DNA of 21,706 nt from Piromyces finnis (taxonomy: Eukaryota > Neocallimastigomycota > Neocallimastigomycetes > Neocallimastigales > Neocallimastigaceae), in NCBI GenBank assembly GCA_002104945.1, contig MCFH01000169.1:1-21706 (forward strand). The letters run 5' to 3'. The position numbers were made by a program, and so were the translations under genes. The notes beneath the pieces were generated by a model. That model worked only from the letters and a program-made list of their open reading frames with translations, was not told where the DNA came from and ran no database searches. This document shows positions 1 to 7,793 of this stretch, one piece after another; position 1 is the first letter of the stretch, and each line of letters begins with the position of its first letter.

Positions 1-650
1 GGAAAGAATAAATTAAGATATCTGTTCTATTACAATAACACTAAATTGAAAATAAAAATAGAAATTTGTTTTATAAAAATATCTTTTATTATAATAGAAT
101 TTTTTAATAACAATTACATCGATAAAATGATAAAAAAATCTTCTATTTATATTTTTCCTAAATACATTATAATATAATATTATATTATATTAATTATTTA
201 TATTATATTATATTATATTATATTATATATTTATATATATTATATTATATTATATTATATTTTATATTATTATTATATTATATTATATTTATTATATTTA
301 AAATCTACACCTAAAATCTTAATTATTAATAAATATTTAAACTATAACTATTTTTAGTAAAATACAATTGGCAATTCAAATTAAGTACTATTCAATTTGA
401 ATATGTGCCCATGTATTATTGATATGTTAATCATTTAATAATTATATACTATATATCTATTTCTATTACAAAACAATACTAAAGCTAGGGGTTTAAATTG
501 AGAATTTTAATTTATTTGATAAACATTAAAACTAAATTAATAATTTATTTTGTTTTAGACTTAAATTATTGATAAATAAGTTATGTTCCATTTTCTTTTT
601 CTGTAATATAATTCGTGTAACTTAAACAGTAATATTTATGGCTTAAATTA
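1..650 (+). repeat. LTR-like repeat, family C copy 1 (left edge cut by window)
   Basis: This stretch has no gene. It aligns by eye in the same orientation with the nested solo LTR at 3250-3958 and in inverted orientation with the LTR at 5305-5943. The clearest shared block is around 100-175, with the core ACAATTACATCGATAAAATG, whose reverse complement recurs at about 5810. A second shared block is the hairpin at 374-402 and the sequence after it. The right limit is uncertain: similarity fades near 600-650, next to the palindrome at 654-687. Because it points opposite to the adjacent element, it cannot be that element's 3' LTR without a rearrangement. It could be a separate solo LTR or an inverted duplicate. 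Confidence 0.5.
170..300. repeat. TATAT/TATTA microsatellite
   Basis: An imperfect A/T-only pentamer-like repeat (TATTA and variants) sits inside the left LTR-like copy. It may reflect expansion after the copy diverged from the one at 5305-5943, which is only loosely repetitive at the matching place. No coding or RNA signal is seen. Confidence 0.8.
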
Positions 651-653
651 CAT

Positions 654-687
654 TAAAGATATCAATCTGTGGCGTTTGATATCTTTA
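654..687. repeat. Perfect 12-bp inverted repeat at the retroelement truncation point
   Basis: TAAAGATATCAA (654-665) pairs perfectly with TTGATATCTTTA (676-687) around a 10-nt loop. It lies exactly where recognisable pol sequence ends and the left LTR-like copy fades. It may be a rearrangement scar or a transcription-end hairpin; the sequence does not decide this. Confidence 0.7.
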
Positions 688-717
688 CATCAGCATACTT
701 ATGAGGATGAGGATGTA

Positions 718-2100
718 TCACCTTGTGTGCCTCATACTGTTTGGTTCTTTGTTGTCAAACAGACCTACTAATGGTTTGTGGTCTGCATATAAAAGAGTTT
801 CATATTTATTCCCAGATATGTAGTACTTAAACTCCTTTGCACAATAGTATACTGCAGTTCCTTCTAGATCAGTAATACTATAATTTCTTTCTGCCTTCGT
901 TAGAGTTCTACTGACAAAGTGTATCGGATGTTCTAAATTGTCTTTTTCACCCACTTGTAGTAGCACACCTCCAATACCGTCTAAGCAAGCGTCTGTCCTA
1001 ATAATAAATTGTTTATTATAATCTGGATATCTCAAAATTGGTGCACTAATAATTGCATCCTTTAATACATTAAAACTATTTTGTTGATCTTTCTCCCAAA
1101 TATATGGCTCGTCCTTTCTTAACAATTTGTTTAATGGAGCAGCCAGTTTAGTATAATCTTTAATAAATTTTCTGTAATATCCTACAGTACCTAGAAAGGA
1201 TCTGAGTTCACTAATATTTTCTGGTTTTGTTCAATTTTTTATTGCTTCAATTCTTGATTTCATTGTTTTTAACCCATCCTTAGAAACCACATGTCCTAGC
1301 ACCTCCACCTCCTCCTTAAAGAAGCAATATTTCTCAATGTTGATTTTAACTTTATGTTTCCTAAAAGTGGATAGGACTTGTGTAATATATTTAATATGAT
1401 TTTCTTCATTTTTAGAGAAAATTAGAACATCATTCATGAAAACAAAAGTACAATTTCCCAGAAGATCAAAGAGAATTCGATTCATTTTTCTTTGAAAAGC
1501 TGCAGGAGCACCAGTTAGACCAAAGGGTATTACCTTATATACAAAGTTACCAAACTTTGTAGTAAAACTAGTTAAATCTCTACTTCCTTCATCCATAAGA
1601 ATTTAATGGTAACCAGAGAACAAGTCCAGCGTAGAGAATACCTTTGCGCCATGGAGACTATGAAAAATCTCATCAATATTTGGAATTGAATATGAGTCAG
1701 GAACTGTCATACCATTTAATTTTCTATAATCACAACACAAGCGCCATTTACCATTATTCTTTGAGACTAAAACAATAAGAGATGACCAAGAAGACTTCGA
1801 AGGTTTAATTAGTCCTTTATTTAAGAGTTTTGATAACTCTTCCTTGAGAATATCTGACTTAGCCTTATTCAGACCATAAAAACGACTCTTGAACGGAACG
1901 GAACCAGGCTTTAATTCGATGTGGTGCAGGTTTAATTTAGATGGAGTTAATTCTTCTGTAGATGTAGCTACCACATCAATATATTCACTAAGAAGGTTAG
2001 TAACATTCTTTCTATAAGCTGGGTCTAAACCAGACAAAAAATTCAGGATTCCTAATATACCTAATATAATCATATGGAGACAAGGACTTCGCACCAACAT
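718..2100 (-). pseudogene. Ty3/gypsy pol: reverse transcriptase and RNase H, disrupted
   Basis: One reading frame runs through this interval, interrupted by stops at 1603-1605 (TAA) and 1231-1233 (TGA), and it ends at a TGA (718-720). The first block has the RT fingers (RLCCDYRKLN) and motif A (TLDLFSGYH, catalytic Asp at residue 159 of that block). The second has motif B (FGLTGAPAAFQ) and the active-site loop, which reads FMND where the family has Y/F-x-D-D. The first Asp is therefore Asn (codon AAT at 1432-1434) and polymerase activity is not expected. The third block is RNase H, with TDA, LEGTAVYY and ADHKPL carrying the expected acidic residues. The two internal stops fall where the family usually has Gln and Trp, so each can be explained by a single transition. 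The frame does not join the upstream protease without an indel between about 2100 and 2150. Confidence 0.93.
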
Positions 2101-2147
2101 TCATATTTGGTGTAACCATATCATTATCGGAAATCTCTTCTTCCCAA

Positions 2148-2789
2148 TTAAGAGAAAAAACAATTCTTGGTTGGACCTATATATTTAACAAAACAAGTGA
2201 TAATAGGCAATTCTTGATTCTCGAGTAATGGAGAAATATTCTCGAAGTTATTGATGTCTTTAAACCTACATGACGATTTGGTAAAAGGATGAATTAAAAA
2301 AACATTATCAGTAGTAGACTTCAAACCTAGAAGAACATCAAAATATGTAGCTTTATGTTTAACAACACAAAAATCAGCTGCAAATTCATAATTATTTATT
2401 TTAACGCATAAACGGACTACAATAGCATCAGCAATAGTACTATCATCTAGAGTCTCGGATATACGACCTCTACAGAAGCCAACTAGTTTATACTGTCCTG
2501 GGAGACTATTTAAGTAACTGTATGTTACCAAATCCAAATTGTTTCCTGAATCAATTAATAATTTCCCATTTACACCATCCACAGAACAGGCTACAACACC
2601 AAGGTCGTCTTCTCTAAAATTATTAGGAATCTTGTGTGTATTGTTCATATTATAAAGAAATGATCCTTTATCTTTATCAATGGAACCAATAAATTGAACT
2701 TTGTCTAATTTTAAATTTTTAAATAGTTCATTTCTTAATTTTGGACATATGTCCAAAACTTGTCCAAAACTTGTCCAAAACTTGTCCAA
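2148..2789 (-). pseudogene. Ty3/gypsy pol: retroviral-type aspartic protease region
   Basis: This open stretch of 213 codons has the hallmark of a retropepsin. A DSG catalytic triad sits at residues 80-82 in the context KLLIDSG, and DVLLGL at residues 151-156 corresponds to the conserved (I/L)LG strand near the domain's end. Such proteases act as dimers and cut the Gag-Pol polyprotein. The first 13 residues come from an 11-bp tandem repeat, so the ATG is not a real start: the protein was once read in from upstream. The frame closes at 2148, and conserved-looking sequence continues in another frame (including LNWEEEISDND) toward the RT block, which marks at least one indel. Nothing suggests expression. 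Confidence 0.82.
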
Positions 2790-2790
2790 A
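2751..2790. repeat. 11-bp tandem repeat (3.6 copies) inside the protease region
   Basis: The unit GTCCAAAACTT is repeated at 2751, 2762 and 2773, with a 7-base partial copy at 2784. Because 11 is not a multiple of 3, each added copy shifts the pol frame. The frame offset between the upstream open stretch (ending inside the repeat) and the protease frame equals that produced by two extra units. Confidence 0.95.
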
Positions 2791-3249
2791 TGTAATATTA
2801 CATTTAGTATTTATCAAATCTTTACTGATATCATGTGGTTCCATATTATTAACTTTTGCTAACACCGTATGTCTGGTGTTATAATTTGACACTTCTTCCT
2901 GTTTTACAACATTTGGTATGTCTGCCATATTCTTACAATTTATGTTATCACGTGAATTGCCTTGTGACAAAATTTTCTTTTCAAATTTCAAATATATTAC
3001 TTTCCATGTATGGAACATAATTATTTTGATTACTTTCCAAATTAGGAGTAGTACTACTTTCCTTAATTTTACTATTTCCTAATTTATTATGTTCTGTACT
3101 AATATCTATTTCCTTTTTGGATGTTTTAAACTTACTCTTACTATTATTCTTTATATTTGATACTTCATAAATATAGTTTTTAATATCTTCTTTATTAAAA
3201 TTTTTATGATCTACACCATTACTATTATTTTTAATATCGCTATCACTAT
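2790..3249 (-). pseudogene. Gag-Pol linker segment, decayed
   Basis: On the minus strand the sequence from 3249 to about 3005 is open and has no ATG. It encodes a low-complexity Asn/Lys/Ser-rich stretch that ends at a TGA within a frame reading MESNIFEI. A second frame then carries MADIPNVVKQEEVSNYNTRH down to the 11-bp repeat at 2751-2790. These are hydrophilic spacer sequences between the nucleocapsid and the protease, with no recognisable domain. The upstream edge is precisely defined because it adjoins the solo LTR: removing the insertion and one copy of the 5-bp duplication joins this frame directly to the sequence right of 3959. Confidence 0.65.
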
Positions 3250-3958
3250 TTGTAAAAGTTTTATAAAAATTTAAAACAGATTATAAAATTTTACAATAAA
3301 ACAAAAACACAAAAATAAAATAAAAAAAAAACAAAAAAAAAAAAAAAAAAAATATGTTTAAATATCTCTTTTTATTAATTTTATTTAGTTATTAACTAAA
3401 TAATAGTCAATAACAATTACATTGTTTTATTTTGAAATTTTTACATGTATTTATATTTTTTGTAAAATATACTTTAATATACTATTCTATTTAATTATAC
3501 ATATATTCAATAGAAAATAAACAAAACTAAATTAATACTAATTTAATTAAATAATAAAATAATAAAACTAAACTAAAACTAATTAAATACACTTTTGATT
3601 CAATTTGAGTAAACTACAAATTGAATACAGTCCATGTATTACCTATATATTAATTAAATATTAATAATACTATTTATTATATCTTTGCTATTAAAAAAAT
3701 GCTAATTTAAAACTACGCTAAAGTTATTAAACTAATTTTAATTAAATAAAAACTTTTTAAGATTTAATTTGAATATTTAAAATATTTAAATTTAATTATC
3801 CATTAATTTAAATATTTATCCAAATTTCATTTCTAACTTTGATATTTTAAAATTAATCTTTATTTAATTATTCCATAAAATTTATACAATAAATTTTATA
3901 ATTAATTTTTCATTAAAATATCAAAATTATTATTTAATAATTATTTAATTAATTATTA
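3250..3958 (+). mobile_element. Solo LTR (family C copy 2) nested in the retroelement, 5-bp TSD ACTAT
   Basis: This 709-bp A+T-rich block interrupts retroelement coding sequence. It is flanked by ACTAT at 3245-3249 and ACTAT at 3959-3963. Excising it with one duplicate restores one continuous minus-strand frame across the junction (reading DSDSDIK). A 5-bp duplication is what Ty3/gypsy integrases make. It begins TTGTAAAAG, like the LTR at 5943 (TTGTGTAAAG). It shares several blocks with copies 1 and 3, including the AACAATTACAT core and the hairpin at 3598-3626. No internal coding region is present, so it is a solo LTR left by LTR-LTR recombination. It points opposite to its host. A poly-A tract (about 3320-3351) lies near its left end. 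Confidence 0.82.
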
Positions 3959-4238
3959 ACTATCATGCGTCTTAATGAATATATTATTTGGATTTGATGC
4001 ATCCAAATTATTAATATTATCAAGTAGACTTTCATCAGGAGAGGTAGTAATATTTTCCTTTTTGGTTTTTTTGTATTACTTTGAGAAGTTTTCTTTTTGT
4101 CTCCTTCAATATTTTCATCTAAATGAACCTTTTTCTTTTCTTTTGCTTACTTTTTAGGATGTTTAATTTCAACTTCAGATTCTGAGGACATCTTCTTTCT
4201 TTTGATACTATCCACATAATAATATTTCATTTCTTCTG

Positions 4239-4274
4239 GAGCGTTATTATTTACGGGAGAACGCTCACTCCCGT
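4239..4274. repeat. Two overlapping 7-bp hairpins in the gag tail
   Basis: GAGCGTT (4239-4245) pairs with AACGCTC (4260-4266), and ACGGGAG (4253-4259) pairs with CTCCCGT (4268-4274). The two stems interleave. The gag-tail frame breaks at this point, so the structure may be linked to a replication or repair error. It is GC-rich for this window. Confidence 0.6.
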
Positions 4275-4410
4275 CTAATAGTTTAAAGAATCATTTTCGG
4301 AGTCACTAGAGTGTTCTTCTTCAAAGTTATTGTTATGTTTACTGCGACTCATCATATCTTGATATTTCATACATTCATATTTAGAATACTCAGGACAACT
4401 ACTCTTCTTG

Positions 4411-4430
4411 TGACCAGATGTGACCAGAGT
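4411..4430. repeat. 10-bp tandem duplication in the zinc-knuckle codons
   Basis: TGACCAGATG is followed directly by TGACCAGA. The duplication falls between the His and the last Cys of the CCHC knuckle and shifts the frame by one. Without it, Cys spacing matches the family pattern C-x2-C-x4-H-x4-C. Confidence 0.85.
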
Positions 4431-5295
4431 TACAGCAGAAATAACAAAATTGAACTTTGAAAGGATTGGTATTATTTTTTACTAATCCTCTCACTATATT
4501 CTTCAGGCTTATTAATATTGGCTTTCTTCTGAAAACTAGAGTTTCCCCCACTACCACTATTTACTCGAGAAGAGGAGCCAAAAGAAGACTTACTAGTAGA
4601 TTTATTCTTCATTTTCTTATCAACTTTGTCATATAACTCTGCAATTTTGAATGCTTCATTTAATTTGATCCATCTACCAGTTAGCTTAACACCTTTCCAT
4701 AATTCCGTTCTTGATTTAATTGCATTTAAATAGTCGGCCACAGTAATACCATTTTGATCAAAAGATTCAAATTGATTATACTTACTTTTGTACTTTTTAT
4801 TGAATTCTTTGATATCCTCTTTGTTGCCTATTTTTAATTACTTTAAGTCGTCAATTATATCTTCCGGCTTGTATTCCAGGTCGTACAAATTTTTGAGAAT
4901 ATCTCTTATGGTCTCCAAGTCTGGGTAGATTTTTCCATTTGGACCATGAGTAATGCATCTTCTAATCTCCTTGGCACCGCTACCCTTGACAGTAAGTAAG
5001 CACCATTCGTAGATTTCCTTCTTGTCGTCGATCTTGTGAAGGTCCGTCCAAGCGTGCATATTTGTTCATACCACATGTCAACATCATTATCTTTATCACT
5101 GATGCCAGTGACACGTTGAAGTGTGAGGATTTTATTTTGTTGTCTTAAAGCTTCTTCAGGCATTTTTATAATAGAATACAATTATATATATATACATATA
5201 TAAATAACACAAAGTAAAATTATTTTAAATCAGCAACTACTATTCAAAATAATTAAAATACAACTACAATCACTCCTCCCTTAAAAGAACCGATA

Positions 5296-5304
5296 TCTCC
5301 ACCA
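5296..5304 (-). other. Primer binding site, 9-nt match to tRNA-Trp 3' end
   Basis: On the minus strand TGGTGGAGA follows directly after the end of the 5' LTR. It is complementary to the 3' end of a tRNA ending TCTCCA plus the added CCA, which is how the two tRNA-Trp genes in this window end. The match stops after nine bases. Ty3-type elements can use short primer sites, so Trp priming is plausible, but another tRNA with acceptor 5' strand GGAGATA would match further. Confidence 0.6.
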
Positions 5305-5943
5305 AATAATATAACACGGTTCAATTCAATCTTATTTTTCAAGGGTTTTTGTGATTAAATACTTTATTGATTATTAATATTAATAATACAAAACGTGTTT
5401 TCAATAATTCATATTTTCCATAATATATACTAAATATTTAATTTAAGAATAAGTAATATAAAATTTAATTTAGAACTAGAAATAATATAAATATAATAAA
5501 ATTAGTAATAATATATAAAATAAATATAGAAACATTAATGAAATAAGAAATAACATTTATTTATGTACAATAATATCTCGTGATAATCATAATTTAAATA
5601 TACGCCACGACTATAACTTTTTATGTAAACTTAAGATTTTTGTAGTAAATAAATTTATGGATTTTATGTAATTATTATATATTTACCAATTTATAATAAT
5701 TAAGGTTTATAATTTATATTTTATATCAATATTAAATAAATAGTTATAATATAATATAAATGTATTTAGGAAAAATATAAATAGAAGGTATTTTTCATCA
5801 TTTTATCGATGTAATTGTGATTAACAATTTTATTACAGTAAATTAATAAAAAAAATTTATATAAAAACATATTTTATTCTGTGTTGTTACTGTAAAAGAT
5901 TAGATGTCGTAATCTATTCGATTTTGTGTCTAGCTTTACACAA
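5305..5943 (-). mobile_element. 5' LTR of the Ty3/gypsy element (family C copy 3)
   Basis: The LTR is bounded on the gag side by the primer binding site and on the outer side by TTGTGTAAAG, which matches the TTGTAAAAG start of the solo LTR at 3250. Its length, 639 bp, is close to the 709 bp of that copy. It shares the ACAATTACATCGATAAAATG block with copy 1 in inverted orientation. The termini are TTGT...ATTATT, not the textbook TG...CA, so the exact ends may be off by a few bases. A 5' untranslated leader of about 130 bases, containing AAGGGAGGAGTGATTG, separates it from gag. Confidence 0.65.
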
Positions 5944-6306
5944 TTTTATGACAATTCGTATTATATAATATTAATATTAATATTTAGTTTAAAATTATAA
6001 TTTTATTTCTATTTTTATTTTTATTCTTATTATTAATATCAATGCATTTTTATTAAATGTAAGAAAAAGTGTTTAAACAAAGAATTAAAGTAGTTTTTGA
6101 AGTTCTTTGAAAGATTAGCAATTTAATAATATAATTAATAAAATATTAGTAACATTAGCATAACTTAATAAGCAAAACTAATAATGAATATATTTTATAA
6201 ATAACCAAATAAAATTAAGTAAAAAATTTTTTTATTAGTTTATTATTTAAAATAAAATAAAAAAAAAAATAACTAAATAAAAAAACATTTGATTATGACG
6301 ATAATG
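5944..6306. other. A+T-rich spacer, no gene seen
   Basis: No open frame, RNA gene or repeat of note was found between the LTR and the trinucleotide tract. Confidence 0.6.
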
Positions 6307-6419
<113 letters not shown>

Positions 6420-6507
6420 GTTTATTATTATTATATATCGGTATATTGCTTTATAGTTTAATATTTATGCATGGTTTTTAAAATAAAGAAAAAAAAAAAT
6501 TCTATTT

Positions 6508-6511
6508 AAAA
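6508..6511 (-). terminator. Pol III terminator after tRNA-Met
   Basis: TTTT on the minus strand begins five bases past the tRNA end, with a backup run of eleven T at 6499-6489. Confidence 0.75.
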
Positions 6512-6516
6512 TAATA

Positions 6517-6589
6517 TGCGAAGTGTGAGGTTCGAACTCACGACCTTAAGATTATGAGACTTACGCGCTGCCGACTGCGCCAACTTCGC
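6517..6589 (-). tRNA. tRNA-Met(CAT), elongator
   Basis: The 73-nt cloverleaf has acceptor GCGAAGT paired with ACTTCGC, discriminator A, a D arm GCGC...GCGC, anticodon loop CTCATAA and a T arm GTGAG-TTCGAAC-CTCAC. It has no intron and no encoded CCA. The G1-C72 pair and the TTCGAAC T loop indicate the elongator form, since eukaryotic initiators have A1-T72 and a different T loop. The gene lies ten bases downstream of tRNA-Ser on the same strand. The spacer has no T4 stop, so the two are probably made from one precursor. Confidence 0.97.
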
Positions 6590-6599
6590 ATAAATATTT

Positions 6600-6681
6600 C
6601 GTCACCTGCAGGACTCGAACCTGCGCTCCCAAAGGGAAATGGCTTAGCAGGCCACCGCGTTAACCACTCCGCCAAAGTGAC
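6600..6681 (-). tRNA. tRNA-Ser(GCT)
   Basis: The 82-nt type II cloverleaf has acceptor GTCACTT/AGGTGAC, discriminator G as usual for Ser, anticodon loop CTGCTAA, a long variable arm (TTCCC TTT GGGA) and T loop TTCGAGT. It decodes AGC/AGU. It is the upstream member of a close pair with tRNA-Met. TATAAAGCTATAAAG lies just upstream on the minus strand and may help position TFIIIB. Confidence 0.97.
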
Positions 6682-6689
6682 TACTTTAT

Positions 6690-7286
6690 AGCTTTATAAA
6701 AAAAAGCGATTTTTTATTAAAGAAAAGTGTGGTAAGCACACTAGTTATATTAACTAACAAATATAATACGCTTTCCTATTAAAGGCGTAAAGCTAATGAT
6801 ATTTATATAAAGAAAATTAAATAATATCTTTATTTTAGTAATAACTTAATATCAGAATATATTAAGTTATTAAAAATATTAAAATTTTTAAAATTGTAGG
6901 TTTTATAGGAGTTTATAAATTTTATTGACTTTAAGTAAAAAAAAATTACTAACGCTAAAGCTTCGTAATTTTTGTCAATTTTTGTTCTTTTTATACATGA
7001 ACAATTTTAATTATTACATTTTTAATTTTAATTAACTATTGTTTAATTATAAAATATTTAATTTTTATAAATTAATAATTACTATAATTATTGTAAATAG
7101 TTAATAAATTTAAAATAAAATTTTTAATAATAAAATTTTAATAATTGAAAAAAATTTAATAATCTCAAAGGATTAGAAATTTTATACTTTGAATTTTTTT
7201 AATAAAAATTTAAAAAATAAATTTTATTTTTTTCCATGTGTCAAAATTTTTTAAATTTTTATATATGGTATTGTGACAGACTTTTG
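6690..7286. other. A+T-rich spacer with one 9-bp hairpin, no gene
   Basis: AAAAATTAC (6941-6949) pairs with GTAATTTTT (6965-6973). The loop contains TAACGCTAAAG, which recurs at 8096-8106 in another hairpin. Nothing else is recognisable. Confidence 0.6.
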
Positions 7287-7793
7287 ATAAAGAATAAAAT
7301 TTATAAATAATCAATCAATATAAACTCTGACTTAAAAATTTTATTATAAATCTAATATTAAATTAAAATAGTAAACAATTAAAATAATGTAAAATATAAA
7401 TATTTAATTAAATTTTAAAAATGTAAAATATAAACAATTTTTGTTTATAAACAAACTTAAATGTAATTAAATAGTATAAATTGAAATAGAAAACATTATT
7501 TTAAAAACTGTTACTAATTAGCCAGGAAAATTAGAATATTTTAATAATAAAATAATAAATTAATGTTTAATATATTTTCTTTTATAATACATAGCGAGAT
7601 GTATTATACATTTTTTCTAAATAAATAAACTAATATTATAAAACAAGATGTTTTTAAAACTTTAAATTATATTTAGTATTTATATAAACTTGTAGAATGA
7701 GCAAGTGAGCAAGTAAAAATAAATCATTCAATTACATACAAATATACCACTTTCTAAACCTATTTAGAATTAAGTATTTGAACTTGTGTCACT
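7287..7793 (-). repeat. Interspersed repeat family A, copy a
   Basis: This is the inverted partner of copy b (8783-9303). In the best stretch (from about 7447), 149 of 150 bases match the reverse complement of 9001-9150. It carries conserved family boxes: a TAGCGAGATGTATTATA-like block, CTAATTAGCCAGGAAAA, and the TTCTAA...TTAGAA palindrome at its 5' end (7742-7779). There is no coding capacity. Size and content fit a solo LTR or a short non-autonomous element; the family is not one I recognise. Confidence 0.85.

Larger units (their letters stand above)
3959..5163 (-). pseudogene. Ty3/gypsy gag: capsid and CCHC nucleocapsid, disrupted
   Basis: The likely start is the ATG at 5163 (MPEEALRQQN); an in-frame ATG lies 18 bases upstream. 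The frame shifts near 5056-5061, and the capsid-like part (MHAWTDLHKIDDKKEIYEW) then runs to a TAA at 4838-4840, stays open beyond it, and closes at 4472. A T6 run at 4475-4480 marks another one-base slip. The nucleocapsid follows with CYFC and NSGH in C-x2-C-x4-H spacing (4446-4420). Its last Cys is put out of frame by a 10-bp duplication at 4411-4430. The remainder is a Lys/Glu/Ser-rich tail read in several frames, ending at the nested LTR. Gag would package the element's RNA in virus-like particles; this copy cannot. Confidence 0.85.
688..5943 (-). mobile_element. Degenerate Ty3/gypsy LTR retrotransposon, truncated after RNase H
   Basis: On the minus strand the order is LTR (5943-5305), primer binding site (5304-5296), gag with a CCHC zinc knuckle, aspartic protease, reverse transcriptase and RNase H. 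PR-RT-RH is the order shared by Ty3/gypsy elements, in which integrase follows RNase H. Integrase is absent: similarity stops near 690, and a palindrome plus an oppositely oriented LTR-like copy follow. The body is dead. It has in-frame stops, at least four frame changes, a substituted RT catalytic residue and a 709-bp solo LTR inserted at 3250-3958. Its A/C/G use is clearly richer than the surrounding DNA, as expected of former coding sequence. Similar elements are common in fungi; the exact lineage cannot be named here. Confidence 0.9.

Noticed and set aside
3975-4157. 60-codon plus-strand frame with hydrophobic residues
   Set aside because: It is antisense to the Lys-rich gag tail, which explains the Phe/Leu/Ser content.
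6517-6589. Initiator tRNA-Met, as in the fission yeast Ser-Met dimer
   Set aside because: The acceptor begins with a G-C pair and the T loop is TTCGAAC, both elongator features.
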